Below the pieces are notes generated by a model. That model had not been told where the DNA came from. It was given only the letters and a program-made list of their open reading frames with translations, and searched no databases. A stretch of 64,000 bases of DNA, taken from the NCBI GenBank assembly GCA_017405675.1, contig JAFRAB010000015.1, positions 1 through 64,000 on the forward strand, in the 5' to 3' direction. Below are positions 35,437 through 43,787 of this stretch, piece by piece. Both the position numbers and the translations under genes were made by a program. The stretch is from Erysipelotrichaceae bacterium (GTDB taxonomy: Bacteria; Bacillota_I; Bacilli_A; Erysipelotrichales; Erysipelotrichaceae). Each line of letters starts with the position of its first letter. Position 1 is the stretch's first letter.

Positions 35437-36834
35437 ATGGGAAAGTATAGAGAATTATGCGAAAAGGCTCTAGAAGCATTTGGCGGTTTAGAAAACATTA
35501 CATATGTTACTAACTGTGCAACCAGATTAAGAATCAACTACGCTAACAAGAGCAAGGTTGATGAAGAAGCATTAAAGAACTTACCAGGTTCAGCCGGTTT
35601 AGTTCCAAAGCCTGCTAACAAGCAGTATCAGATCATCATCGGACCAAACGTTCGTGATGCATACTATGAATTCCTGGATGTATCTGGCTGGAAAGAAGGC
35701 GGCGTGGCTCCTGCAGGCGCTGATGATCCAATCGATGATGAACCAGTTAAGAAGGACATCCTCTGGGTTCTGAACCAGTTCGGTACATTCATGACTCCAA
35801 TCATGATGCCAGTTGTACCAGCTATGATAGTTGGCGGTATGATCTTAGCATTCCGTAACCTGTTAATGAACTACTTCGGAATGAAGTTCGAAGGCGGCAC
35901 ATACTGGATGGTTATGGCAATCTTCAACGGCGGCTTCAACTTCCTGCCAATCTACATTGGCTGGCAGACTGCTGACCAGTTAAGAATCAAGCCTATCCTT
36001 GGCGGTATGCTCGGCGGTATCTTACTGTCAAGCTACTTACCACAGGTAACTGATATCTTCGGTATCCCTGTAACTCAGACAAGCTATGGCTCAACAGTAT
36101 TACCAGTATTACTTGGCTGCTTATTCATGGCTCCAATCTACAAGTTCTGGAACAGAGTTATTCCTGAAGCAGTATCATTCTTCGTAGTACCAATCTTAAC
36201 TATGATCATCGTAGTTCCAGTTACATTACTGCTGATTGGCCCATTCGGAGCAATGTTATCAGGCTACATCGCAACATTCGCTCAGTGGATCACTGCAAAG
36301 GCTAACTGGTTAGCTCAGCCAATCCTGTCTATGTTATATCCATACATGGTTATGATCGGCTTAGACAAGGGCTTATCTCCAATCGGTATCGAATTACTGG
36401 CTAATTTAGGTTACAACTCAGTAACTGCACCAATGGGCTTCGTATCCAACATCGCAGTAGGCGGCTCTTGCTTAGCTGTTGCTTCTGAAATCAAGAACGA
36501 CGTTGAGAAGAGAGGTATGATTTCTTCATTCGGTGTTACTGCTCTGTGTGGTGTTACTGAACCTGCATTCTACGGCGGCTTATTAACAAAGCCTATCGCC
36601 TTAGCTGGTACAGCAATCGGTGCTGCAGTTGGTGGTTTAATTGCCGGTATCGTTGGCTTAAGAACATTCGTTCAGGGCGGCTGCCCAGGCTGGTTAACAT
36701 TAGTATTCTTCATTGACACTAATGGTAATGCCAAGTACATGTTCCTTGCCATCTTAGTAGCAGCTGTTACTACAGTAGTATCATTCGTAGCTGCAAAGAT
36801 ATTATTAACTATCACTAAGAAGAAAGAAGCTTAA
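35437..36834 (+). CDS. PTS EIIBC permease, glucose/beta-glucoside superfamily (first copy)
   Basis: The 465-residue protein has an N-terminal IIB domain (about 1-85) with phosphocysteine Cys27 in VTNCATRLRI, a linker, and a C-terminal IIC domain of about ten spans from residue 110. The IIC has the GVTEPAFYG motif and a FVQGGCPGWLT loop. No IIA domain is fused or encoded nearby, so phosphate must come from a IIA elsewhere. The usual GLH(H/W) signature is GLDKGLSPI here (Asp310, Lys311), implying an unusual ligand. Strong codon bias suggests high expression. It is monocistronic between its own promoter region and a terminator. Confidence 0.9.
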   Translation: MGKYRELCEKALEAFGGLENITYVTNCATRLRINYANKSKVDEEALKNLPGSAGLVPKPANKQYQIIIGPNVRDAYYEFLDVSGWKEGGVAPAGADDPIDDEPVKKDILWVLNQFGTFMTPIMMPVVPAMIVGGMILAFRNLLMNYFGMKFEGGTYWMVMAIFNGGFNFLPIYIGWQTADQLRIKPILGGMLGGILLSSYLPQVTDIFGIPVTQTSYGSTVLPVLLGCLFMAPIYKFWNRVIPEAVSFFVVPILTMIIVVPVTLLLIGPFGAMLSGYIATFAQWITAKANWLAQPILSMLYPYMVMIGLDKGLSPIGIELLANLGYNSVTAPMGFVSNIAVGGSCLAVASEIKNDVEKRGMISSFGVTALCGVTEPAFYGGLLTKPIALAGTAIGAAVGGLIAGIVGLRTFVQGGCPGWLTLVFFIDTNGNAKYMFLAILVAAVTTVVSFVAAKILLTITKKKEA

Positions 36835-36855
36835 TAATTTAATAAGTATTTAAAT

Positions 36856-36890
36856 AAAAGGTCTCTTTTCTAGAAGGAGACCTTTTATAG
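36856..36890 (+). terminator. Terminator of the first PTS gene
   Basis: AAAAGGTCTC and GAGACCTTTT form a perfect 10-bp stem with an 11-nt loop, followed by an AT-rich tail. Confidence 0.82.
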
Positions 36891-36940
36891 ATAATGAACA
36901 TATCTGAGGCAGACAGTGTTTTGCCGGAAAGGACAGGATT

Positions 36941-37369
36941 ATGAATTTATTCGGAGATTTCGTGACATTCAATAAGCATGAATCATCTTATTTTGATCTT
37001 CCAGCCAATTTAGTAGTTGTAGTAGCTTATCTGCTGCCGGGACTTCTGAGCATGGTTTATTCAGGATTTGCCTATTTTGCAACGCTGATCCTGATTGCCG
37101 TTGCAGCTTTTGAAAAGAAAAGCAATATGGTCAAATTATACTGTCTGCAGTTCTGCTTCATGTCCATGTTCTTCAATATCATCATTACGGCACTGTCTCT
37201 GCTGGCGAGAGTAGTTACTCCATTACTGGGTCTTGTCACGCTGCTGTCTTCAGTAGTTGCCGTAGTCGTTATCGTTGTATTTATTTACAGCCTTTATTCA
37301 GCATTGCAGTACAGATTCTGGAAGTTACCGTATCTGGCTGATTTCATTTTAAACAGATTTTTCAGGTAG
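36941..37369 (+). CDS. Hypothetical polytopic membrane protein
   Basis: The 142-residue protein has three to four hydrophobic spans (about 22-42, 44-58, 70-90 and 95-118). The segment FEKKSNMVKLYCLQFC resembles the EK(n)RFHAMQ-type turn of small DUF4870-like membrane proteins, but the match is weak. It is followed 9 bp later by 37379..37819. The two interrupt the two PTS genes and may be unrelated to sugar uptake. Confidence 0.6.
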   Translation: MNLFGDFVTFNKHESSYFDLPANLVVVVAYLLPGLLSMVYSGFAYFATLILIAVAAFEKKSNMVKLYCLQFCFMSMFFNIIITALSLLARVVTPLLGLVTLLSSVVAVVVIVVFIYSLYSALQYRFWKLPYLADFILNRFFR

Positions 37370-37378
37370 GACAGTTTT

Positions 37379-37819
37379 ATGGCAGAAAAGAAATATGAAA
37401 GTTATAAGGAACTCCCGGTTTACCGCGAAGCTGACAAGCGGATGAAGAGAGAAGTAGAGGAGTTCATTAAGAAATATCATCCCAGCAATGATGAGATGTA
37501 TCTTCAGCTGAAAAGATACGAACTCAAGCATCTGAGCAAAAAGGAAAAAAGAGTCCCGAACGCCATCTTCACTGTAATCCTGACTTTATTTGTAGTATGG
37601 TTCTATTTCATGACCAGACAGTCACTTAATAACGAAAATGCAGGCAATCCGATCGTGATGATGATAGTGGGAATCGTTCTGCTCGTTCTATACGTTCTTT
37701 ACGTCAAAGGTGTTTTCTCGCAGTCAAAATCAGAGATTGCGAAAATAGACAAAGAGCTTGCCGGCAGCAACATGCCTGAGTTTACCTTTACAGATAAGAA
37801 AAACAGTATCAGTAAATAA
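37379..37819 (+). CDS. Hypothetical protein with two membrane spans
   Basis: The 146-residue protein has a long charged N-terminus (1-60, likely helical or coiled, KRMKREVEEFIKKYHP), two membrane segments (about 62-81 and 91-112) and a charged C-terminus. The start has a weak ribosome site (TAGGACAG). It is probably cotranscribed with 36941..37369. Family unknown. Confidence 0.6.
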   Translation: MAEKKYESYKELPVYREADKRMKREVEEFIKKYHPSNDEMYLQLKRYELKHLSKKEKRVPNAIFTVILTLFVVWFYFMTRQSLNNENAGNPIVMMIVGIVLLVLYVLYVKGVFSQSKSEIAKIDKELAGSNMPEFTFTDKKNSISK

Positions 37820-37849
37820 TTCAAAACAACATATCTATTCGACGAACTT

Positions 37850-37965
37850 TAACAAAAACTATAACAACAATTAACAAATGGTGGTATAAAATACGGCGAA
37901 TATCTTGCCGTAATGTATAACATATGTGAAAATATAATTGTAAAATAACAAAATATAACATAACA
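37850..37965 (+). promoter_or_regulatory. Promoter-operator region of the second PTS gene, with phased TAACA repeats
   Basis: TAACA pentamers start at 37850, 37862 and 37872, again at 37918, and then in a tight cluster at 37946, 37956 and 37961 (10 bp and 5 bp apart). TATAAT at 37933-37938 is the best -10, placing the cluster at the transcription start; an alternative -10 is TATAAA at 37885. The arrangement matches the regions before 35437 and 60440. Confidence 0.6.
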
Positions 37966-38012
37966 ACTCGGGGAATACAGTCCCTTGAACCGCCGAAGGA
38001 AAGGAGACGTCT

Positions 38013-39389
38013 ATGAGCGAATACAAAGACTTCGCCGTAAAGGCTATAGAAGCACTTGGCAGCAGAGATAACTTCATCCATGTCAGCAAGTGCACCAGAA
38101 GCATTCGTGTCAACTACAAGCATAAAGCAGATGTTAACGAGGAACTGCTCAGAGAGGTACCGGGGTGTGCCGGTTTTGTCAATAAGGGACATCAGGTCCA
38201 GCTTATTATCGGCCCGACCGTAAATGAAGCCTTTGAAGCCTTCCTGCAGGAAGCTGAATGGGATGTAAACAATGAACCTATTTATAACGAACCTCTGGAA
38301 AAGGACGATGAACCTCATAACGTTAAGTATTACCTGAGTCAGTTCGGCAATTTTGTTGCTCCAATATTCTTTCCGATAATTCCCGCATTAGTCATCGGAG
38401 GACTGATCCTGGCGGTCAGAAACCTTCTGGTCAACTATTTTGGTGTATCCATGGACAGCGGAACCGCTTATTTCATGACTGCACTGTTTGAAGCGGGATT
38501 TTCATTTCTGCCGGTATATATCGGCTATACGACGTGTCAGCAGTTAAAACTGCAGCCGATCATGGGTATGGTACTTGGTGCCTTAATGATCGGTAATACC
38601 TACAAGAGCGGTGCCATCACCAATATCTTCGGCATTTCGATCCCGCAGGTAAACTATGCCAGCTCCATCATGCCGGTAATACTGGGTGTCATATTCATGT
38701 ACTACGTTGACAAACTGATGGAAAAGGTCATTCCTCAGGTCATCAAGTTCTTTGTCAAACCGCTGGCGGTAATGATTGTTACAGCCCCGGTTACTCTTGC
38801 GTTTTTAGGACCTATAGGCAATACGCTGAGTGCTTATGTGGCTCAGGGTGTGCTGTGGTTTAACGATAAATTAGGATTCATTGCTCAGCCGTTACTGTGT
38901 GCTGCCTATCCGTACATGGTAATGCTGGGTGTCGATAAAGCTCTGGCTCCGATCGGTATTCAGCTGATCACTGAAGTCGGATACAACCCGGTTACCGGAC
39001 CAATGGGATTTATTTCCAATCTGTGCGTAGGAGCCAGCGCCTTAGCTGTCGCTTCAACCATAGAGGATAAGGCTCAGAAAGCTCTGATCTCATCATTTGG
39101 AGTTACCGGGCTATGCGGTGTTACGGAACCGGCAATGTACGGTGCCCTGATCACCAGACCAAGGGCCTTTATCGGGACTGCTATCGGTGCTGTCTGTTCA
39201 GGACTGTTCGCCGGTATCTTCGGGTTGCGTACCTTTGTACAGGGCGGCTGTCCGGGACTGCTGACATTTGTCTTCTTCATCGACAATAATGGCGGTTTCC
39301 ACTATGTATTCATAGCTGCCATCGCCGCTGCCATAGCAATTTCTGTCAGCTATATAGCTACCAGAATAATCTTAATAAGAGAAAAATAG
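38013..39389 (+). CDS. PTS EIIBC permease, glucose/beta-glucoside superfamily (second copy)
   Basis: The 458-residue protein is a paralogue of the first PTS permease: IIB domain (about 1-85) with phosphocysteine Cys27, then IIC with GVTEPAMYG and FVQGGCPGLLT. The IIB loop reads SKCTRSIRV rather than the normal CATRLR, altering the residues next to the phosphocysteine. The IIC signature is GVDKALAPI (Asp308, Lys309) where GLH(H/W) is usual. No IIA is present. ATG 38013 follows AAAGGAGA. It is followed by M81 number one after 16 bp and probably heads the long operon to 60314. Confidence 0.9.
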   Translation: MSEYKDFAVKAIEALGSRDNFIHVSKCTRSIRVNYKHKADVNEELLREVPGCAGFVNKGHQVQLIIGPTVNEAFEAFLQEAEWDVNNEPIYNEPLEKDDEPHNVKYYLSQFGNFVAPIFFPIIPALVIGGLILAVRNLLVNYFGVSMDSGTAYFMTALFEAGFSFLPVYIGYTTCQQLKLQPIMGMVLGALMIGNTYKSGAITNIFGISIPQVNYASSIMPVILGVIFMYYVDKLMEKVIPQVIKFFVKPLAVMIVTAPVTLAFLGPIGNTLSAYVAQGVLWFNDKLGFIAQPLLCAAYPYMVMLGVDKALAPIGIQLITEVGYNPVTGPMGFISNLCVGASALAVASTIEDKAQKALISSFGVTGLCGVTEPAMYGALITRPRAFIGTAIGAVCSGLFAGIFGLRTFVQGGCPGLLTFVFFIDNNGGFHYVFIAAIAAAIAISVSYIATRIILIREK

Positions 39390-39405
39390 AAAGGAACATA
39401 TAAAC

Positions 39406-40857
39406 ATGAAAGTATTAATCGGAACATTTATCAATGAAGCTAATGCCAATATTCCTCATCTGAGCAATATCAAGGATTTTGAAGTTCACTATGGGGAAGA
39501 CCTCATCAATAAGATGGAAGTCAGAGAAGTATTTGAAAGCAATGGAATCGAGATCATTCCTGCTATCTATGCCAGTGCCGGTGCTGCCGGTGTCATTGAA
39601 AGAAACACCTTTGATTTCATTCTGAAGGAATTTGAAAATGCCGCTAAGAAACATCTTAACGAAATAGATGGTATTTACCTGATGCTGCACGGTGCTTCTG
39701 AAGTAGAAGGACTTGGTTCAGGTGACCATGCTATCTTATGGGCATTAAGAAAGATCGTGGGACCATATGTTCCTATCGCTGTTGCCTGTGACCCTCACGG
39801 CAACCTCTGCAAGGAATACACAGACCGGATCAATATCATCCGTTCATACCGTCAGTCACCGCATACTGACGCTTCCGAAACCAGATTCATCGTTTCCAGA
39901 ATGCTGGTTGACTTAATGAAAAACAGACAGAACATCTACAGCTGCTACAGAAAGCTGCCTCTGATCTTAGGCGGTGAACAGTCTGTATCAACTGATGAAC
40001 CTGTTGCCTCAATCAATAAATACATGGATGAAATGGAAAAGGATCCGAGAGTCAGAAGTGCTTCATGGCATGTCGGATACATCCGTCATGACACGGATGT
40101 TGCCGGCTGCGGCGTCGTAGTCGTTCCTCAGAACACTGAAGACCAGCAGTACTGCGAAAAGAAAGTTGATGAACTGGCTGAATATGTCTGGAACAAGAGA
40201 CATGAATTCCACTATACAGGCTTAACCGCTGAACCTGAGGATGCCTTAAGAATGGTTCTGGAAAGTGAACAGGACTGGGTATCATTAACGGATTCAGGTG
40301 ACAATACCACTTCAGGTGCTTCTGGCTGGAATACCTATGTCTTAAGACAGGTACTAGCTGTTAAGGATTTAAAGAAAAAAGTATTATTCGCAACGATCAA
40401 TCATCCTGCTTCATATGAGAAGTTAAAAGATCTGGCTGAAGGAACTGTTACGCACATTGCCTTAGGCCAGGATCATGATGAAATGTCAAAGGCCGTTGAG
40501 CTTGATGTCTGCGTCAAGTCAAAAGGCGACATCGTCCGTTCAATCTCTCTCAGCAATCCTGATAACGTTGCCGTCTTCGGTAACTTCGTACTGGTAAATG
40601 TTGTCGGTACACCAATCGACATCATGGTTGCCAACAACCGTCAGGCAATGAGGGAAGAAGTTCAGTACAAGTATGCCGGTATTGACCATACTCAGTACAA
40701 TGTCATCATCATCAAGGTCGGCTACAACTATCCGATGTTCACCAATAACAACCGTTTCTGGGTCATGAGTTTAACAGACGGACCGACAATTCAGAACACC
40801 AAGAAGCTGCCGTTCAAGAGGATCATGAGACCAATGTTCCCAATCGATGAGATCTAG
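39406..40857 (+). CDS. M81 family (MlrC-like) metallopeptidase, paralogue 1
   Basis: The 483-residue cytosolic protein has the two-part MlrC architecture (DUF1485-like N-terminal domain and MlrC C-terminal domain). A zinc triad is visible as Asp129 and His131 (CDPHGN) and His153 (SPHTD). His95 (LHGASEVEG), Glu11 (NEANAN), the TDSGDN motif near 295 and the C-terminal RPMFPID are further family positions. MlrC of microcystin-degrading bacteria hydrolyses peptide-like amide bonds; the substrate here is unknown. No signal peptide. It is the first of five tandem copies directly after the PTS gene. Confidence 0.9.
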   Translation: MKVLIGTFINEANANIPHLSNIKDFEVHYGEDLINKMEVREVFESNGIEIIPAIYASAGAAGVIERNTFDFILKEFENAAKKHLNEIDGIYLMLHGASEVEGLGSGDHAILWALRKIVGPYVPIAVACDPHGNLCKEYTDRINIIRSYRQSPHTDASETRFIVSRMLVDLMKNRQNIYSCYRKLPLILGGEQSVSTDEPVASINKYMDEMEKDPRVRSASWHVGYIRHDTDVAGCGVVVVPQNTEDQQYCEKKVDELAEYVWNKRHEFHYTGLTAEPEDALRMVLESEQDWVSLTDSGDNTTSGASGWNTYVLRQVLAVKDLKKKVLFATINHPASYEKLKDLAEGTVTHIALGQDHDEMSKAVELDVCVKSKGDIVRSISLSNPDNVAVFGNFVLVNVVGTPIDIMVANNRQAMREEVQYKYAGIDHTQYNVIIIKVGYNYPMFTNNNRFWVMSLTDGPTIQNTKKLPFKRIMRPMFPIDEI

Positions 40858-40871
40858 GAGGTATTACCAGT

Positions 40872-42314
40872 ATGAAAGTAATGATAGGTTATTTCGCTAC
40901 TGAATCAAACGCCAATACTGATGTTAAAAACGATGTTACCAACTATGATATCGGCTTCGGTGCTGACTGTGTGCGTAAATCCAGAGTAGGAGATATTTTT
41001 GAGAAAAACGGTGTTGAAGTAATTCCTTCAATTTATGCTTCTGCCGGTGCTTCCGGTGTGATCAAAAGAGAAACATTTGATTATCTGGAGACCTACTTTG
41101 TGAATACCGCTAAAGATCACATCAATGAGATTGACGGTATCTGGCTGCATCTGCATGGTGCTTCCGAGGTTGACGGCTTAGGCTCAGGCGACCATCATAT
41201 CATAAAGTCCTTAAGAGCAGTTGTTGGACCATATCTGCCGATCGTGGTCATCTGCGACCCTCATGGTAACCTGTGTAAGGAATATGTTGAAGCCTGCACT
41301 GTCATCAGAAGCTACCGTGAATCTCCTCATACCGACGCTGATGAAACCAAGAAATGGGGAGCTCAGATCTTATGCGATCTGATTAAAGACAGAAAGAACA
41401 TTCATTCCGTTTACCGTAAACTGCCGCTGATCTTAGGCGGTGAGCAGTCAGTATCCGCTGACGAACCGGTAAAGACCATAAATAAATATCTGGATCAGAT
41501 GGAAAAGGATCCAAAGATCTTAAGTGCTTCCTGGCATGTCGGATATATCCGTCATGATACGCCGGTAGCCGGCTGCGGTATCGTAGTCGTTCCTAGCTCC
41601 GGTGAATATCAGCAGTATGCCGAAGAGAAAGCTGACGAACTGGCCGAATATGTCTGGAGCAAGAGACATGAATTCCACTATACAGGAATTACTGCCAGAC
41701 CTGCTGAAGCTTTACAGATGGCGCTGGATGCCGAAGGCAAGCCATTCTTCATTACCGACTCAGGTGACAATACCACTTCCGGTGCTCCTGGTACCAATAC
41801 CTACATTCTGCGTCAGGTACTGGCCTTAAAGGAATTAAAGAAGAGTTTCCTGTTTGCCAATATCAATGACCCGAAGACATATGATTATCTCAATACCTTC
41901 AAGGTAGGGGATAAGGTTCATATCAACCTCGGTATAAATAAAGATGAAAACAGCCTGCCGGTGGCTCTTGACGTAACAGTTAAGGCCAAGGGCGAATTAA
42001 GAGGCTACATGATGCATGACCACAGTTCCGTTCCGGGCTATACCGTACTGGTATCCGTTGACGGACTGCCGATCGACATCAACGTTGCCAACTACCGTAC
42101 CGTCATGTGCGAAGAACACCAGTTCATCGCCGGCGGCATTAACTGGGATGACTATGATGTGATCGTCGTCAAGATGGGATACATCTTCCCTGAATTAAAG
42201 GCCAAGGGTGTCGGCAATGTCATGTCCCTGACCGATGGCGCTACTCCTCAGGATACAGCTAACCTGAAGTTCAAGAGGATCATGCGTCCGATGTTTCCAA
42301 TCGACAATATTTAA
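40872..42314 (+). CDS. M81 family (MlrC-like) metallopeptidase, paralogue 2
   Basis: The 480-residue product keeps the zinc triad Asp129, His131 and His153, His95 in LHGASEVDG, Glu11 in TESNAN and the RPMFPIDNI end. It starts 14 bp after paralogue 1 behind CTAGGAGG, whose TAG is the previous stop codon. Compared with its neighbours it has the divergent segment MMHDHSSVPGYTVLVS near residue 377 in the C-terminal domain, a region that differs most among the copies and may set substrate choice. Confidence 0.9.
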   Translation: MKVMIGYFATESNANTDVKNDVTNYDIGFGADCVRKSRVGDIFEKNGVEVIPSIYASAGASGVIKRETFDYLETYFVNTAKDHINEIDGIWLHLHGASEVDGLGSGDHHIIKSLRAVVGPYLPIVVICDPHGNLCKEYVEACTVIRSYRESPHTDADETKKWGAQILCDLIKDRKNIHSVYRKLPLILGGEQSVSADEPVKTINKYLDQMEKDPKILSASWHVGYIRHDTPVAGCGIVVVPSSGEYQQYAEEKADELAEYVWSKRHEFHYTGITARPAEALQMALDAEGKPFFITDSGDNTTSGAPGTNTYILRQVLALKELKKSFLFANINDPKTYDYLNTFKVGDKVHINLGINKDENSLPVALDVTVKAKGELRGYMMHDHSSVPGYTVLVSVDGLPIDINVANYRTVMCEEHQFIAGGINWDDYDVIVVKMGYIFPELKAKGVGNVMSLTDGATPQDTANLKFKRIMRPMFPIDNI

Positions 42315-42328
42315 AAGAGAGAAAGAAA

Positions 42329-43771
42329 ATGAAAGTTATCGTCGGAATGTTTTCCACGGAATCCAATGAACACGTGCCCAACAGAAATACGATTGCTGAT
42401 TATGATGTAGCCTTTGGGGCTGAATGCATTAGAAAATGTCAAGTTGGTGACGTTTTTGCCCGGGAAGGAATTGAGGTCATACCGGCTGCGTATGTCCGCA
42501 GCGGACCTTCAGGAGTCATAACTGCTGAAACCTTCCGCTATATTCTGTCGCTGTTCACGGGAAAAGTCAGAGAACACATTTCCGATGCTGATGGCATATG
42601 TCTGTTTCTGCATGGAGGCAGCGAGGTCGAAGGAACTGGTTCCGGCGACCATGCCATTCTGAGGGAAATCAGAAAGATAGTCGGACCGTATCTGCCCATT
42701 GCGGTATCCTGTGATCCTCACGGCAACCTGACCAGAGAATACGTGGAAAGCTGTACGATTCTGAGAAGCTTCAGAGAATCACCTCATACTGATTCCGTTG
42801 TGACAAAGAAGCATGTTGCCAGACTGCTGTGCAGACTGCTGAAGAACAGGCAAAACATTCATGCCGTCTATTCGAAAGTCCCGATCATCATCGGCGGAGA
42901 ACAGAGCGTTTCTACTGATGAACCGATCCGTACTTTCAACAGAATACTGAATAAATATGAAAAAGATGATAGACTGCTTTCCGTTTCCTGGCATGTAGGC
43001 TATCTGCGTCATGACTGTGACTGTGCCGGCAGCGGTATTGTCGCTGTTCCTTCCCGTGAGGAATATCTGTCATATGCGCAGAAATGTGCAGATGAATTAA
43101 GAGATATTATTTTCGGAATGAGACATCAGTTCAATTATACCGGTCTTACGATGGAAACTGATGAGGCAGTAACTGCGGCCCTTGAATTTGAGGGCAAACC
43201 GGTATTCATTACCGATTCAGGTGATAACATCGGTTCTGGGGCCAATGGTTACAATACGGTGATGCTCAGAAAATTCCTGTCTCTGGAACAGCTGGACAAA
43301 ACGGTACTTATAACTGATCTCAATGATCCTACAGCTTTCACCAAAGCCTGTGAGCTTGAACGCGGGCAGGAAATGAATCTGAGCATCGGTATCGGCATTG
43401 ATGATTATTCCGCAAAAGTACATGTTGAGGTGGCATTACAGAGCAGAGGTATCATCATGGGCATGTCTCTGGGTGATCCTGATAAGGTCGAAGGAGAAAA
43501 CCTGCTGCTGAAGGTAAAGGACAGGCCGATTTACATTTCACTGGTTAACAGGCGTTCCAGCATGTGTGAGAAACATCAGTTCAGGGCTGCCGGTCTTGAC
43601 TGGGATTTCTACGATATCATCGTAGTAAAACAGGGTTATATCTTCCCTGATCTTAAGGAAAAGGGGAAGTTATCCATCATGGCACTGACAGATGGTCCAA
43701 CACTGCAAGATACCAGAAGAATAGGTTTTAAACGTATCATGCGTCCAATGTTTCCAATAGACGATATTTAG
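42329..43771 (+). CDS. M81 family (MlrC-like) metallopeptidase, paralogue 3
   Basis: At 480 residues it keeps Asp129, His131 and His153 but is the most divergent of the tandem five. The His95 motif is LHGGSEVEG (Ala to Gly), the mid-protein motif is VSVSWHVGYLRHDCDCAGSG, and the DSGDN motif continues IGSGANGY. Its codon usage is more mixed than that of paralogues 1 and 2. The ribosome site is AGAGAGAAAG, weaker than in the others, so expression may be lower. Spacing to paralogue 2 is 14 bp. Confidence 0.9.
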   Translation: MKVIVGMFSTESNEHVPNRNTIADYDVAFGAECIRKCQVGDVFAREGIEVIPAAYVRSGPSGVITAETFRYILSLFTGKVREHISDADGICLFLHGGSEVEGTGSGDHAILREIRKIVGPYLPIAVSCDPHGNLTREYVESCTILRSFRESPHTDSVVTKKHVARLLCRLLKNRQNIHAVYSKVPIIIGGEQSVSTDEPIRTFNRILNKYEKDDRLLSVSWHVGYLRHDCDCAGSGIVAVPSREEYLSYAQKCADELRDIIFGMRHQFNYTGLTMETDEAVTAALEFEGKPVFITDSGDNIGSGANGYNTVMLRKFLSLEQLDKTVLITDLNDPTAFTKACELERGQEMNLSIGIGIDDYSAKVHVEVALQSRGIIMGMSLGDPDKVEGENLLLKVKDRPIYISLVNRRSSMCEKHQFRAAGLDWDFYDIIVVKQGYIFPDLKEKGKLSIMALTDGPTLQDTRRIGFKRIMRPMFPIDDI

Positions 43772-43787
43772 GAAGGAATGAATAGCT

